DNA from: Thermophilibacter immobilis
GTDB lineage: Bacteria; Actinomycetota; Coriobacteriia; Coriobacteriales; Atopobiaceae
DNA length: 64,000 nt
Direction of reading: 5' to 3'
Assembly (NCBI RefSeq): GCF_015277515.1
Contig: NZ_CP063767.1
Span: forward strand, 2,099,715 to 2,163,714
The number at the start of each line of letters is the position of its first letter. The first letter of the stretch is position 1. This document shows positions 44,066-52,504 of this stretch, one piece after another. Under the pieces are notes generated by a model, which had not been told where the DNA came from, searched no databases, and was given only the letters and a program-made list of their open reading frames with translations. The position numbers and the translations under genes were made by a program.

Positions 44066-45346
44066 CTACTCCCAGGCCCACTGGCCGTTCACAAAGACGG
44101 GCGTCTCGGTACCGTTGGCCGCAACGCCGTAGACGTTCATGTCGTCCGTGCCAATCATGAAGTCGACGTGCGTGCTGCTCTGGTTGACGCCGCGCGCGAG
44201 AAGGTCGTCCTTGCCCAGGTTGACGCCGCCCTCTAGACACTCGGGAAAGCCCATGCCCAGAGCCAGGTGGCAGCTGGCGTTCTCGTCATAGAGGGTGTCG
44301 TAGAAGAGCTTCTCGCTTTGGCGAATCGGCGTGTTCTTGGAGACGAGCGCGCACTCCCCCAGGCGGCAGGAGTTCTCATCCGTCTCGATGATGTGACGCA
44401 AGACCTCACGCCCCTGCTCGGCACCAAAGCCCACCACGCGACCGCCCTCGAAGCGCAGCCAGAAGTCACGGACCATCTGACCGGCGTGGATGAGCGGCAG
44501 GGCGGAGTGGACGATGCCGTCGGCGCGAAGGCGGTCAGGCGAGGTGAAGACCTCCTCGGTAGGAATGTTGGGGAAGAAGGTGACGCCACCCTGCGTGCGG
44601 CCCGCGCCGCCGTCCCAGACATGAGCGGGGTTCAAGCCGATGGTCAGGTCCGTGCCGTTAGAGGCCTCGTAGCGCAGAGCGTCAAAGTGATGGCTGTTGA
44701 GGAAGCGCTTGGTCTTCTCGAAGGAGGCGTTGTGCGTCTCCCAGGCGCTCTCGGGATCCTCCCCGTCGGCGCGCGCGACACCCAGAATGAGCACCCAGAG
44801 GCGGTAGAGGGCCTCGGCTGAAGAGACATCGGGGAAGACCTCGCTGGCCCACGCCTGCACGGGCACGCCCGCGATGCACCAGACGTTGCGCCCGAAGTCC
44901 ATGCCGTCTCTGAACGAGCGGCACTCCGTGTTTCTTGCCTTGGCCGCCGCAGCGGGCTTGGCCGGATCCACGCCCTTGAAGGCCAGGGGATCCTGACCCT
45001 CCAAGAAGAGGAAGGACGCGCCCCGCTCGGCGAGCGAGTTGAGCTGCTCCACCTGCCAAGAGGGTGTGTGCTCGAAGACGGAGAGCTCGCAGTTCTCGTA
45101 AGTAAGACGGCTCACCACATCGTCGTGCCAGATGACGGTCACGTGGCCGGCACCGGACCGGTAGGCGGCACGCGTCACGCGGCGGACGAAGTCGGCGCAC
45201 CCGACCGGTGACTGGAGCACGAGCTCTTGCCCGGTCCTGAGGGCGGCACCCTTCTTGACCAGAAGGTTGGCGTAGAGATCGATCTGGTCGGAGAGGGCCT
45301 CGGTGGCAAGGCGACACTCCTCGTCGGTCATGGGGATGGGGACCAC
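44066..45346 (-). CDS. M29-family metallo-aminopeptidase
   Basis: 426 residues from GTG 45346 (AAAGGA six bases upstream). M29 (AmpS/PepS/aminopeptidase T) enzymes remove N-terminal residues in the cytoplasm using two metal ions. Features of the family: N-terminal YANLLVKKGAALRTGQELVL, and late motifs with metal-ligand residues such as GLNPAHVWDGG, GRVV.FGAEQG, LGECALV, GMGFPECLEGG and STHVDFMIGTDDM. Between tRNA-Lys and tRNA-Gly on the same strand. Confidence 0.9.
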   Translation of the reverse strand: MVPIPMTDEECRLATEALSDQIDLYANLLVKKGAALRTGQELVLQSPVGCADFVRRVTRAAYRSGAGHVTVIWHDDVVSRLTYENCELSVFEHTPSWQVEQLNSLAERGASFLFLEGQDPLAFKGVDPAKPAAAAKARNTECRSFRDGMDFGRNVWCIAGVPVQAWASEVFPDVSSAEALYRLWVLILGVARADGEDPESAWETHNASFEKTKRFLNSHHFDALRYEASNGTDLTIGLNPAHVWDGGAGRTQGGVTFFPNIPTEEVFTSPDRLRADGIVHSALPLIHAGQMVRDFWLRFEGGRVVGFGAEQGREVLRHIIETDENSCRLGECALVSKNTPIRQSEKLFYDTLYDENASCHLALGMGFPECLEGGVNLGKDDLLARGVNQSSTHVDFMIGTDDMNVYGVAANGTETPVFVNGQWAWE

Positions 45347-45417
45347 GTTTGTTCCTTTCGACGCTCGGCAGTCGACGCCGGTCATGGGAGACCATGCCTC
45401 TTCTACCCACACGAAAA

Positions 45418-45435
45418 GGGCCCCTTGCGGGGCCC
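45418..45435 (-). terminator. terminator after tRNA-Gly
   Basis: GGGCCCC and GGGGCCC form a perfect 7-bp stem with loop TTGC; on the minus strand CTTTTCG follows. Confidence 0.75.
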
Positions 45436-45445
45436 AAAGCTTCTC

Positions 45446-45520
45446 TGGAGCGGGTGACGGGACTCGAACCCGCGGATGCGAGCTTGGGAAGCTCGTGCCT
45501 TACCACTTGGCGACACCCGC
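45446..45520 (-). tRNA. tRNA-Gly (CCC)
   Basis: Cloverleaf with acceptor GCGGGTG/CACCCGC, anticodon stem CGAGC/GCTCG and loop TTCCCAA (anticodon CCC), T arm GCGGG/CCCGT and encoded CCA (45446-45448). Confidence 0.95.
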
Positions 45521-45786
45521 TTGCTGGTGGCTAGTTTAACCCGCCGATGGCGCGGTGGGCAAGGAGAATCCAAAACTAACAAGAGCGGTAATAGGCAACC
45601 GGTACATTCTCGCGTATTCGCGAGACGTCCGGAGCGACTGGTAGAATCACTAGCTGTGCCAAGCTGTGCCATACGGCTCTTCATCTCAACACAGGGCACT
45701 ACCCTCGTTCAAATTCGCGAGCGTGGGGGAACGGCCGCCCCACACAACAAGACGCCACGCCTCCCCACCTTCCCCGTGTCAATTAG

Positions 45787-45836
45787 TTGTGCACAATCTA
45801 TTTGTGAAACTGCGAAGATGGATTGCGTACAATCTA
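45787..45836 (+). promoter_or_regulatory. paired operator boxes before glutathione peroxidase
   Basis: TTGTGCACAATCTA (45787-45800) and TTGCGTACAATCTA (45823-45836) are direct repeats 36 bp apart; each core is a palindrome or near-palindrome (TTGTGCACAA, TTGCGTACAA). They lie in the AT-richer 90 bp before the peroxidase gene. Since an OhrR-type repressor is encoded next, these are likely its binding sites. Confidence 0.65.
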
Positions 45837-45877
45837 GTTATGCGCGGGATGGGCCCGCACAAGCGAGAGGAGCAACC

Positions 45878-46357
45878 ATGGCAGCATCCATCTACGACTT
45901 CACGGTCAAGGCCGTCGACGGCAGCGAGAAGAGCCTCGCTGACTACAGGGGCGAGGTGCTCCTCGTGGTCAACACTGCGACGCACTGCGGCTTCACGCCC
46001 CAGCTCGAGGGACTCGAGAAGCTTCAGCGCACCTATCACGACCAGGGGTTCGAGGTTCTCGGTTTCCCCTGCAACCAGTTCGCCAGCCAGGCTCCCGAGT
46101 CCAGCGCGGAGATCCAGGAGCAGTGCCGCCTGTCCTACGGCGTCGACTTTCCGACCTTCGCCAAGATCGACGTGAACGGAGACGCCGCCGACCCCCTCTA
46201 CGCCTGGCTCAGGCAGCAAAAGGGCGGCCTCGTGGGCAATGACATCCGCTGGAACTTCACCAAGTTCCTCGTCGACCGCAAGGGACAGGTCCAAGAGCGC
46301 TTCGCACCCACCACTACGCCCCAGAAGATCGAGAAGAGCGTCACCGAGCAGCTGTAG
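45878..46357 (+). CDS. glutathione peroxidase-family protein (thiol peroxidase)
   Basis: 159 residues from ATG 45878 (GAGAGGAG upstream). Thioredoxin-fold GPx: peroxidatic Cys in NTATHCGFT (about 36-41), GFPCNQF with the resolving-type cysteine, and WNFTKFLVD. The position taken by selenocysteine in some homologues is cysteine (TGC). Bacterial members mostly use thioredoxin to reduce organic and hydrogen peroxides. It is transcribed with an OhrR-like regulator gene 52 bases downstream, and paired operator boxes lie upstream, so peroxide induction is expected. Confidence 0.92.
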   Translation: MAASIYDFTVKAVDGSEKSLADYRGEVLLVVNTATHCGFTPQLEGLEKLQRTYHDQGFEVLGFPCNQFASQAPESSAEIQEQCRLSYGVDFPTFAKIDVNGDAADPLYAWLRQQKGGLVGNDIRWNFTKFLVDRKGQVQERFAPTTTPQKIEKSVTEQL

Positions 46358-46409
46358 GACGCGTGCTACCCTGATGCCCGATCAACACGCCACGTCAACG
46401 GGAAGGCCC

Positions 46410-46910
46410 ATGCCCGCCACCAGCCCCTGCAACCTAACGCGCGCCGCCGACGAGGAGGATCCCTACGCCTCCCTGCGCCTTGACAACCAGCTGTGCTTTC
46501 CCCTCTACGCGGCAGCGAAGGAGGTCGTGCGGCGCTACAAGCCCCTGCTCACCGCGCTCGACCTCACCTACACGCAGTACATCGCGATGATGGTGATGTG
46601 GGAGCTGGGCGAGACCAACGTGAGCGAATTGGGAGCGCGTCTCTACCTCGACTCCGGAACGCTCACGCCTCTTTTGCGCAAGCTGGAGGAAAAGGGCTAC
46701 GTCAGGCGTCAGCGCGGCGAGAAGGACGGCCGGGAACTGCGCGTCTCGCTCACCGAGGAGGGCCTTGCCCTGCGCGATCGGGCTCTCTCGGTCCCGCGCG
46801 AGCTCGCGGGGTACATCGAGCTGCCCCGTCAGGACCTAATCGAGCTCCGACGCATCTTGCGCGCTTTTCTCGACACTATCGGCGACGAGCGGAAAGACAC
46901 CGCCTCATGA
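46410..46910 (+). CDS. ohrR: MarR-family organic peroxide sensor (OhrR-like)
   Basis: About 166 residues. Near the N-terminus LRLDNQLCFPLYAA contains the conserved single cysteine of OhrR (LDNQLCFALY in the family), which is oxidised by organic hydroperoxides and releases the repressor from DNA. Winged-helix part: LTYTQYIAMMVMWE, LGARLYLDSGTLTPLLRKLE and wing RQRGEKDGRELRVSLT. I chose ATG 46410 (GGGAAGG close upstream); ATG 46374 is also in frame. It overlaps BioY by ATGA. Probable targets are the boxes at 45787-45836. Confidence 0.88.
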   Translation: MPATSPCNLTRAADEEDPYASLRLDNQLCFPLYAAAKEVVRRYKPLLTALDLTYTQYIAMMVMWELGETNVSELGARLYLDSGTLTPLLRKLEEKGYVRRQRGEKDGRELRVSLTEEGLALRDRALSVPRELAGYIELPRQDLIELRRILRAFLDTIGDERKDTAS

Positions 46911-47455
46911 CCGTCTCCCAGATCACACGCTGCGGGGTCGCCGTCGCGCTCCTGGCCGTCTCGGCGGCGATCAGCCTGCCGGTGGGGCCCGTCCCGTTCA
47001 CGCTGCAGACGCTCGTCGTGGTGCTGCTCCCCATTGCGCTGGGAGGGGGAGACGCCGTGCGCTCCGTTGCCGTCTACCTGCTGATGGGTGCGCTCGGGCT
47101 GCCCGTCTTCTCGGGCTTCACGGGTGGCGTCGACCATCTCCTGGGACCCACGGGGGGCTTTCTCTGGGGCTTCCTTCTGGGGATGTGCACGGCAGCCGCG
47201 CTCCTGCGCATACAACCCCTTCCCGAACGCGCGCGCGAGACGCTCGCCGCAGCGGTCCTGCTCGTAATCCCCTACGCCACGGGAACTCTGCAGCTCATGA
47301 CCCTGCTCGGCGTGAGCATGCCCGCCGCGCTCGCCACCGCCGTGACACCCTTCCTCATCCCGGACCTCATCAAGGCCGCCGTTGGTTTGAGCGTGGGACG
47401 ATCGGTTCGAGGGGCGCTCTCCTCCTCCCGCACGGGGAGCTTCTCGGCTCGGTAG
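46907..47455 (+). CDS. bioY: biotin transporter BioY
   Basis: 182 residues, six membrane helices: the BioY substrate-specific component of ECF transporters, with the family signatures VPFTLQTLVVVLLP, LGLPVFSGFTGG and GPTGGFLWGF. It binds biotin in the membrane and works with a shared ECF energizing module, not encoded here. It overlaps the ohrR stop by four bases, so its expression may follow peroxide signals, an odd pairing. Confidence 0.92.
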   Translation: MTVSQITRCGVAVALLAVSAAISLPVGPVPFTLQTLVVVLLPIALGGGDAVRSVAVYLLMGALGLPVFSGFTGGVDHLLGPTGGFLWGFLLGMCTAAALLRIQPLPERARETLAAAVLLVIPYATGTLQLMTLLGVSMPAALATAVTPFLIPDLIKAAVGLSVGRSVRGALSSSRTGSFSAR

Positions 47456-47488
47456 AGGGCCTTTATATTTATGTATATTTTATGAATG

Positions 47489-47519
47489 AAAAGGACAAGC
47501 CGGAGCTTTGTCCTTTTTG
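47489..47519 (+). terminator. intrinsic terminator after bioY
   Basis: AAAAGGACAA (47489-47498) and TTGTCCTTTT (47508-47517) form a perfect 10-bp stem with loop GCCGGAGCT, ending in TTTTT. Confidence 0.85.
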
Positions 47520-47929
47520 TCGCGCGGGCGAGGTCGATATCAGGCCAGCGCATCCGCGCGCCGCGGCGAGCTGCAAAGAGAAAGCCTCTGGCGAACGGTA
47601 GGCGAACGGGCAGCGGCGGGAAAGAGCTGGAGCGTATCGTGAGTGCTCCGAACAGGCGAGCAGGGGGGGGTTCCGTGGACGAGCAAGACGCAGCGCGCGG
47701 TAGAGCGACCTGGCGAGAGGATCAGCGGCCCCGCAGGGTCCCGTGGGGAACGGCGCCGCGCGCGCGAATCAACGGAGGGGACACGCCCCTCGGCGGACAG
47801 CCGCCCGCACTGGGCCACGCAGGAAGGACCCGTCTGGAGCTCGCGCCGCCTGACGCGTAAGAGACCTCCGCAAGTGGGGACAACAAGGGGAGGCACAAGA
47901 CCGCCCCTATTCTGAGGAAAGGAACCCCC
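47520..47929. other. GC-rich region without a supported gene
   Basis: 410 bp of very G/C-rich DNA between bioY and the glutaredoxin gene. No frame has the codon pattern of the neighbours, and several short inverted repeats are present (GAGGGG/CCCCTC near 47776, CGGCGG/CCGCCC near 47795). I could not fit RNase P, tmRNA, SRP RNA or a known riboswitch. A structured RNA or leader is possible. Confidence 0.35.
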
Positions 47930-48172
47930 ATGAGCGAGAAGAACCTCGTGCTGTATATGAAGCCCAGCTGCCCCTACTGCCGGAGGGTTATGTCCTACAT
48001 GGAAAAGAGCCACATAGAGCTCCCCGAGCGGGACATCTCTCGTGACCCATCCGCGCGCGAGGAGCTCGTGCGCGTGGGGGGCAAGGGCCAAGTACCGTGC
48101 CTGTTCATCGATGGCGAGCCGCTCTACGAGTCCGCTGACATCATCGGCTACCTCGCGGCCCACGAGGCCTAG
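47930..48172 (+). CDS. glutaredoxin-family protein
   Basis: 80 residues with CPYC near residue 14-17, cis-Pro motif QVPCLFIDG and GEPLYESADIIGYL, matching glutaredoxin/NrdH-like proteins. It probably acts as a disulfide reductase in the cytoplasm, perhaps for the peroxidase or ribonucleotide reductase. ATG 47930 with GAGGAAAGGA upstream. Ends at a bidirectional hairpin shared with the convergent M28-like gene. Confidence 0.9.
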   Translation: MSEKNLVLYMKPSCPYCRRVMSYMEKSHIELPERDISRDPSAREELVRVGGKGQVPCLFIDGEPLYESADIIGYLAAHEA

Positions 48173-48211
48173 CCACAGGCCGATTCAGAGACCGAACCCC
48201 GACCACAAAAG

Positions 48212-48240
48212 GTGGTGCCCCGCCTAAGGCGGGGCACCAC
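48212..48240. terminator. 13-bp hairpin between convergent genes
   Basis: GTGGTGCCCCGCC and GGCGGGGCACCAC pair perfectly around TAA. On the minus strand CTTTTG follows, so it can end the gene starting at 50407; it also lies 40 bases after the glutaredoxin stop. Confidence 0.8.
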
Positions 48241-48271
48241 AGGCATAAGGGCGTGGAGGGACCTACGCCGC

Positions 48272-50407
48272 CTATGAGCGGCGGATCATCTCGGTGACTA
48301 TCTCGGTCACGGCCGCAGCCTGGTCCCCGGAGACGTTTTCCGGCACGTCCTGGGCGGTGCGAGACAGGGCGGGGAGCCCGTTTTCGCCCAAGCCCATGAG
48401 CGTGACCGAGCGCATGGATGAGCGCATGGCCGGCAGCGCGTCGGTTGCGTTCCAGTCGTAGGACTTCTGGCCCAGCGGGATGTGAAGGGCGCCCGCCGCG
48501 TTGGTGAGCAGCCGAGCCAGCCGGCGATCGGCGCGACGCGGGGTCTCGAGGCCCTCGTGCGCGAGCACGGCGAGTTCGCCGGCGCCTACGCAGTCAAGAT
48601 TGACGACGAAGCTGCCGCGCACGTCAGAGCGGTGCTGGTCAAGAAAGGCCCTCATGCCGGCATGGTCGAGCGAGGAGGCCCCCAGGGCGACGAACCAGAT
48701 ATCGTGCGAGACCAGAGCGTCGTCGCCCAGAGAGAGCACCGCGTCTCGGAGCTCCTCCTCGCTCGGTGCGGCGCCTTCGTCCTCCACCAGACGCAGGCCG
48801 CTGCGAGGTGCCGCCCCTCCACGCCAGTCGTGGGGCTTGTCAGCGTCGGAAGGGTCGTCGTCCGCGACGCCCAGCCAGTCTCCGCCTTCGTCGCCCTTCT
48901 CGGTCACGGGCTTCTTCTTGAAGCGGTCAAAGAAGCGCCGCGCTCGCTCCGAGGGCCTCTCCTTGTGTTCGGTGGCCGTCGTGGGGACTGCCTGGGGGGC
49001 AACGGCCTGCACCGGCGCGGGCGCAGAAGACAAGCTCTGCACGCGTGTGGCGTTGGGATCGGTGCCAAAGGGGTCGACCCCCGTCTCGGACGGGTCGGGA
49101 AGGTCGAAGAGGGACGCGCGACGGGCTACGCTGGTGGGCTGCGGACGATAGCTCGTCTTGCCCCACTCGGGATCCGTCGGAGCGTCGGGCCGGACCGGCT
49201 CTGCGGGCTGCGTGGCATCGGCATCGTAGGTCTCCCCTACGTTGAGAAGCCCCGAGGAGTCCTGAGGACCGACGCTGCGCGCGTCTTCGCCGTCCATCGT
49301 GAGCGAGAATCGCCGCGCGGGAAGCGCCTGTTCCCTCGTGGCCTCGAGGTCGCTCGTCTCGCCGGCGGGAGTCGCGGAGGAGGCGTCAAGGGGGGAGGTC
49401 CTTCCCGAGGCGTCCTCGGAGACGGAAGGCGCAAGGGCTCCGGGCGCAGAGGAGCTCATGTACTCGATCTCGCAGTCCTCGGGAAGAACGCCCAGGGAGC
49501 GCAGGACCTTCTCGCCATGACGCACGCCCACGACGCGCTCTGCGACGGGCGAGGGAACGCTCTGCTCGAGCGCTTCGGCGGCCTCGTCGATGTCCGCGTC
49601 TTGTCCCGCGTCGGACGACGCCTCGGACGCGCCCTCGCCCTCCAAGAGAGCGGGCGCTGCGGGGCGCGCGAGGGGAACGAGCCCGCTCGGGCGGACGTTC
49701 TCGAGCACGCCGAGGAGGGAGGCCACGGAGGACTTGTTGTCGTTCGCGCCCAGGGTGCAGGGGGTCAGACGCTCTGAGATGGCGCCGGTGGCGAGCAGAA
49801 CGGACGGGCACGCGGCAACGATTCCGATGACCCAGAAGAAGAGCCGAACGGAGCTCGGAAGGAACCCCAGGATCTGGACCAGGGCGCAAAGCGCCACGCC
49901 CAGAGAGCAGAAACGCGCCGCCTTGCTGATGAGCGCAAGGTAGGGCGCGAGGGGTGAAGAGTAGAGGAAGTTCTCGTGGGGGGAGTCGTAGTGGGCCACG
50001 ACCACGATGCTGCGATTGCCCTTTGCCACGAGCGGACCGGTCGCCCGATGCACCGCCACGACGTTCTGGCTGCGCGCCTTGGGACCAAAGGAGAGGGACA
50101 CGTCGCGGCCGAGAATGTGCATCAAAACGAGGGCCGCCGGAATAATCGCAAGCAAGAAACCTACGATCGTGAGGGGGAGCACCCCGATCCCGCACAAGAC
50201 GATGCCCAGAAGCATCAGCACGCTGAGCACCGACGGCCCGATCGCCGAGAGAAAGGGAGTGTCGAATTCCTCAACCTTGGGCTCAACGTCGTGCTGACCC
50301 ATGAGGGCGGCAATGGTCTGGGCCACCTGAAGCTCCTCCTGGCTGTTGGCAGGGGCAATACCGACCTTGTCGTTGAGGTAGTCCATGTAGTCGTGTGTCA
50401 TGGCCAT
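48272..50407 (-). CDS. M28-like membrane protein with altered active site and disordered insert
   Basis: About 711 residues. N-terminal membrane pair (about 55-100), then a M28-peptidase-like fold: VVVAHYDSPHENFL (metal-binding His/Asp) and GANDNKSSVASLLGVLENV. A membrane pair (about 165-220) and an acidic, Pro/Ser/Ala-rich region of roughly 270 residues (about 270-535) interrupt the fold. It resumes at WFVALGASSLDHAGMRAFLDQH, where active M28 enzymes have a GEE-type catalytic motif; here it is GAS, and the last histidine ligand is also not seen. The peptidase activity is probably lost. ATG 50407 is chosen; ATG 50401 is possible. Role unknown. Confidence 0.65.
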   Translation of the reverse strand: MAMTHDYMDYLNDKVGIAPANSQEELQVAQTIAALMGQHDVEPKVEEFDTPFLSAIGPSVLSVLMLLGIVLCGIGVLPLTIVGFLLAIIPAALVLMHILGRDVSLSFGPKARSQNVVAVHRATGPLVAKGNRSIVVVAHYDSPHENFLYSSPLAPYLALISKAARFCSLGVALCALVQILGFLPSSVRLFFWVIGIVAACPSVLLATGAISERLTPCTLGANDNKSSVASLLGVLENVRPSGLVPLARPAAPALLEGEGASEASSDAGQDADIDEAAEALEQSVPSPVAERVVGVRHGEKVLRSLGVLPEDCEIEYMSSSAPGALAPSVSEDASGRTSPLDASSATPAGETSDLEATREQALPARRFSLTMDGEDARSVGPQDSSGLLNVGETYDADATQPAEPVRPDAPTDPEWGKTSYRPQPTSVARRASLFDLPDPSETGVDPFGTDPNATRVQSLSSAPAPVQAVAPQAVPTTATEHKERPSERARRFFDRFKKKPVTEKGDEGGDWLGVADDDPSDADKPHDWRGGAAPRSGLRLVEDEGAAPSEEELRDAVLSLGDDALVSHDIWFVALGASSLDHAGMRAFLDQHRSDVRGSFVVNLDCVGAGELAVLAHEGLETPRRADRRLARLLTNAAGALHIPLGQKSYDWNATDALPAMRSSMRSVTLMGLGENGLPALSRTAQDVPENVSGDQAAAVTEIVTEMIRRS

Positions 50408-50468
50408 GCTGTGCATCCTTTTTGAAGAGTCTCGCGGGCGGCTTTCGTCAGCGTGCATACAATTAAAA

Positions 50469-50487
50469 GAGTATACGTCTTATACTC
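50469..50487. promoter_or_regulatory. palindrome between divergent genes
   Basis: GAGTATA and TATACTC are perfect 7-bp arms around CGTCT, located 84 bases before the first WYL gene and 62 before the M28-like gene. It is a candidate operator, perhaps for the WYL proteins themselves. Confidence 0.5.
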
Positions 50488-50570
50488 ACCGTGCGTTAAA
50501 ACGACGCAGATGTATCGCACAAGGACCCTCTGGGTCGGTCTGTGGCGACAGAACACCACGAGGAGGTCAC

Positions 50571-51542
50571 ATGAAGCTCACCAGGGATGACGAGAGGGCC
50601 CGCAGGATCTGCTCGCTCGCGCTCGAGTTCATGAACGCCCGCGCGCCCCTCACTTCCTCGGCCGTCGCGCGGGCCTTCTATCCAGAACTCGCCCCCAGCA
50701 GCTTCCGCAGGGCCTTCGCGCGCGACCGCACCATGCTTGCCGACTGTGGCGTGCTCATAGAGCAGCGCGCGGGCGCGGGCGAGGAGTCCTCGTGGGGGGT
50801 CAACGAGGAGCGCTCCTTCGCCCAGGGAGCGGAGCTCGGCGCCGTCGAGGCCATGACCCTGGAGCTCGCCTGCCGTCCTCTGCTCTCTGAGAGAGGCTTC
50901 CCCTTCGCGTGCGAGCTGCGCTTTGCCCTTGCCAAGCTCAACCGCGCCTTCGCGGAGTCCGTCAGCGGACAGGACGCAGGCGCGGCGGGTGAGAGCCGCC
51001 AGCTGGCTGCTCTGCGCGCCTGCCTGGTCGCGCGACACGTCGCGTCCGTCACCTACGTCGACGCGCGCGGGCGCGAGTCCGAGCGTGTCATAGCTCCCTA
51101 CGGCTTCTTTGACCTGCGCGGCGTTCTCTATCTCGTGGCGGGGCACGGCGACGCGCAGGGGGCGGGCGTCGATGGCGGCACCACGCGCACCTATCGCGTC
51201 GAGCGCTTCGCGCGCGTCAAGGAGGACGCGCGGACGACCTTTGAGGTGCCCCCTGACTTTGACGTGAACGACTGGAGGCGGCTCCCGTTTCAGATGGGCG
51301 ACGACGCCACGGCCGCCGCCTTCGAGGTTCCCCCCGCACGGGAGGAGGAGCTCAGGAGGGCCTCTCTGGGGCGCGGCCGCTTTGAGCGGAGCCAGGCGAC
51401 CCTGACGTGGCACATCGAGGCCAGCTCGCTCGAAGACGCCGCGAGCTGGGCGGTTGCCCAGGGAATCAGGCCTCTGGGCCCCCCTGAGCTCGTCCGCGCC
51501 TGGCGAGACGTGCTCGAGGGGGCGCTCGCCCATGTCTCGTAG
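50571..51542 (+). CDS. WYL-domain regulator (PafB-like)
   Basis: 323 residues from ATG 50571 (GAGGAGG upstream). N-terminal winged helix (about 1-70; SSAVARAFYPELAPSSFRRAFARDRTML), then a WYL domain (about 150-240; ERVIAPYGFFDLRGVLYLVAGH and TYRVERFARV) and a WCX-type C-terminal extension. WYL proteins bind ligands such as nucleic-acid pieces and control transcription. The next gene encodes a second WYL protein and overlaps it. In actinobacteria the PafB/PafC pair controls the DNA-damage response; here the analogy is suggested by the tandem and the nearby DinG gene. Confidence 0.8.
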   Translation: MKLTRDDERARRICSLALEFMNARAPLTSSAVARAFYPELAPSSFRRAFARDRTMLADCGVLIEQRAGAGEESSWGVNEERSFAQGAELGAVEAMTLELACRPLLSERGFPFACELRFALAKLNRAFAESVSGQDAGAAGESRQLAALRACLVARHVASVTYVDARGRESERVIAPYGFFDLRGVLYLVAGHGDAQGAGVDGGTTRTYRVERFARVKEDARTTFEVPPDFDVNDWRRLPFQMGDDATAAAFEVPPAREEELRRASLGRGRFERSQATLTWHIEASSLEDAASWAVAQGIRPLGPPELVRAWRDVLEGALAHVS

Positions 51543-52473
51543 CGCCTCTGCGGTCGGACGCCCTGGCGCCCTCGATGAGGCCCGCGAGGTCGTGGCCCTT
51601 GTCGCCAGCCTGAGCGAGAGCGGGGACGCCCTCACTGTTGGGGCCGTGGCCAGCCGGCTTGCCGTGAGCCCCGCGCGCGCCGAGAAGCTCATCGAGCTCG
51701 TGTGCACGGCGGCCACGAGCGATGAGGTCCCGCTTCCCCTCGTGTCCGAGGACGGGGGGCGCGAGGTCACGCTGCACCTCGTCGCCGAGGGCCTGCGCGG
51801 CAGGCGTCTGCGGCTCACCCGCTCCGAGACCATCGCGCTCGTCGCGGCGCTGAAGCGCCTGAACGTCGAAGAGAATGATCCGCTCTTCAGAAGGCTTTCG
51901 GACTCCCTTGCCCAGGAGGGCCTCGACCCCGAGCTCGTCGAGCGCCGTCTGGGGTCCCCTCTGGACCAGGGCGTGTCGCAGGCCCTCTCCGTCTGCGCGC
52001 TCGCCCGCGTGAGGCGCGAGGAGCTCGGGTTTGGCTACCGAAGGGTCGGCGAAAAGACCGAGGAGGAGCGCCGCGTGGCCCCCCGCGCGCTGCGACACGA
52101 GGAGGGCTCCTGGTACCTCGATGCCCTTGACCTCGACCGACAGGGGGAGCGGACCTTCCGCGTGGACCGCATGGCGCGCGCACGCTGCCTGGGGCCCGTC
52201 CAGGCAGGCAGCAGCGAGGAAAAGTCGCGCCGGAGGTTCGTGGACGTCACCTTCTCAGATGAACGCTACCTTCAGCTGCTTCCCTGGCACGACCTTGAGG
52301 CACGGGGAACGGATGCGAAGGGCCACGTGCACGCCACGCTGCCCTACTACGGGGGAGCGTGGCTGCCCCGGATGCTCGTCGCTTGCGCGGGCACGGCCAT
52401 GACCGACGACGCCGAGGTCAACGCCGCCGCGCGTGCCTATGCGAGCGGACAGCTCCCGAGCCCTCGGGCCTAG
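51532..52473 (+). CDS. WYL-domain regulator (PafC-like)
   Basis: 313 residues from ATG 51532, overlapping the end of the previous gene by 11 bases. Helical N-terminal winged-helix-like region (about 15-75; VGAVASRLAVSPARAEKLIEL), then a WYL-like domain with VAPRALRHEEGSWYLDALDLDRQGERTFRVDRM and a C-terminal extension. It matches the second member of the PafB/PafC arrangement in size. The two probably work as a heterodimer. Their target genes are unknown; the palindrome at 50469-50487 is one candidate. Confidence 0.8.
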   Translation: MSRSASAVGRPGALDEAREVVALVASLSESGDALTVGAVASRLAVSPARAEKLIELVCTAATSDEVPLPLVSEDGGREVTLHLVAEGLRGRRLRLTRSETIALVAALKRLNVEENDPLFRRLSDSLAQEGLDPELVERRLGSPLDQGVSQALSVCALARVRREELGFGYRRVGEKTEEERRVAPRALRHEEGSWYLDALDLDRQGERTFRVDRMARARCLGPVQAGSSEEKSRRRFVDVTFSDERYLQLLPWHDLEARGTDAKGHVHATLPYYGGAWLPRMLVACAGTAMTDDAEVNAAARAYASGQLPSPRA

Positions 52474-52504
52474 GGTCTTCGGACCTGGAGTCTTGCTGCG
52501 GGTG

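Noticed and set aside
47482..47601. Small frame with a CPFC motif after bioY (from ATG 47482)
   Set aside because: It reads through the bioY terminator stem, has no ribosome site and an unlikely Arg/Ala-rich tail.
47600..47920. RNase P RNA, tmRNA or cobalamin riboswitch in the GC-rich gap
   Set aside because: None of the conserved core sequences of these RNAs could be found on either strand.
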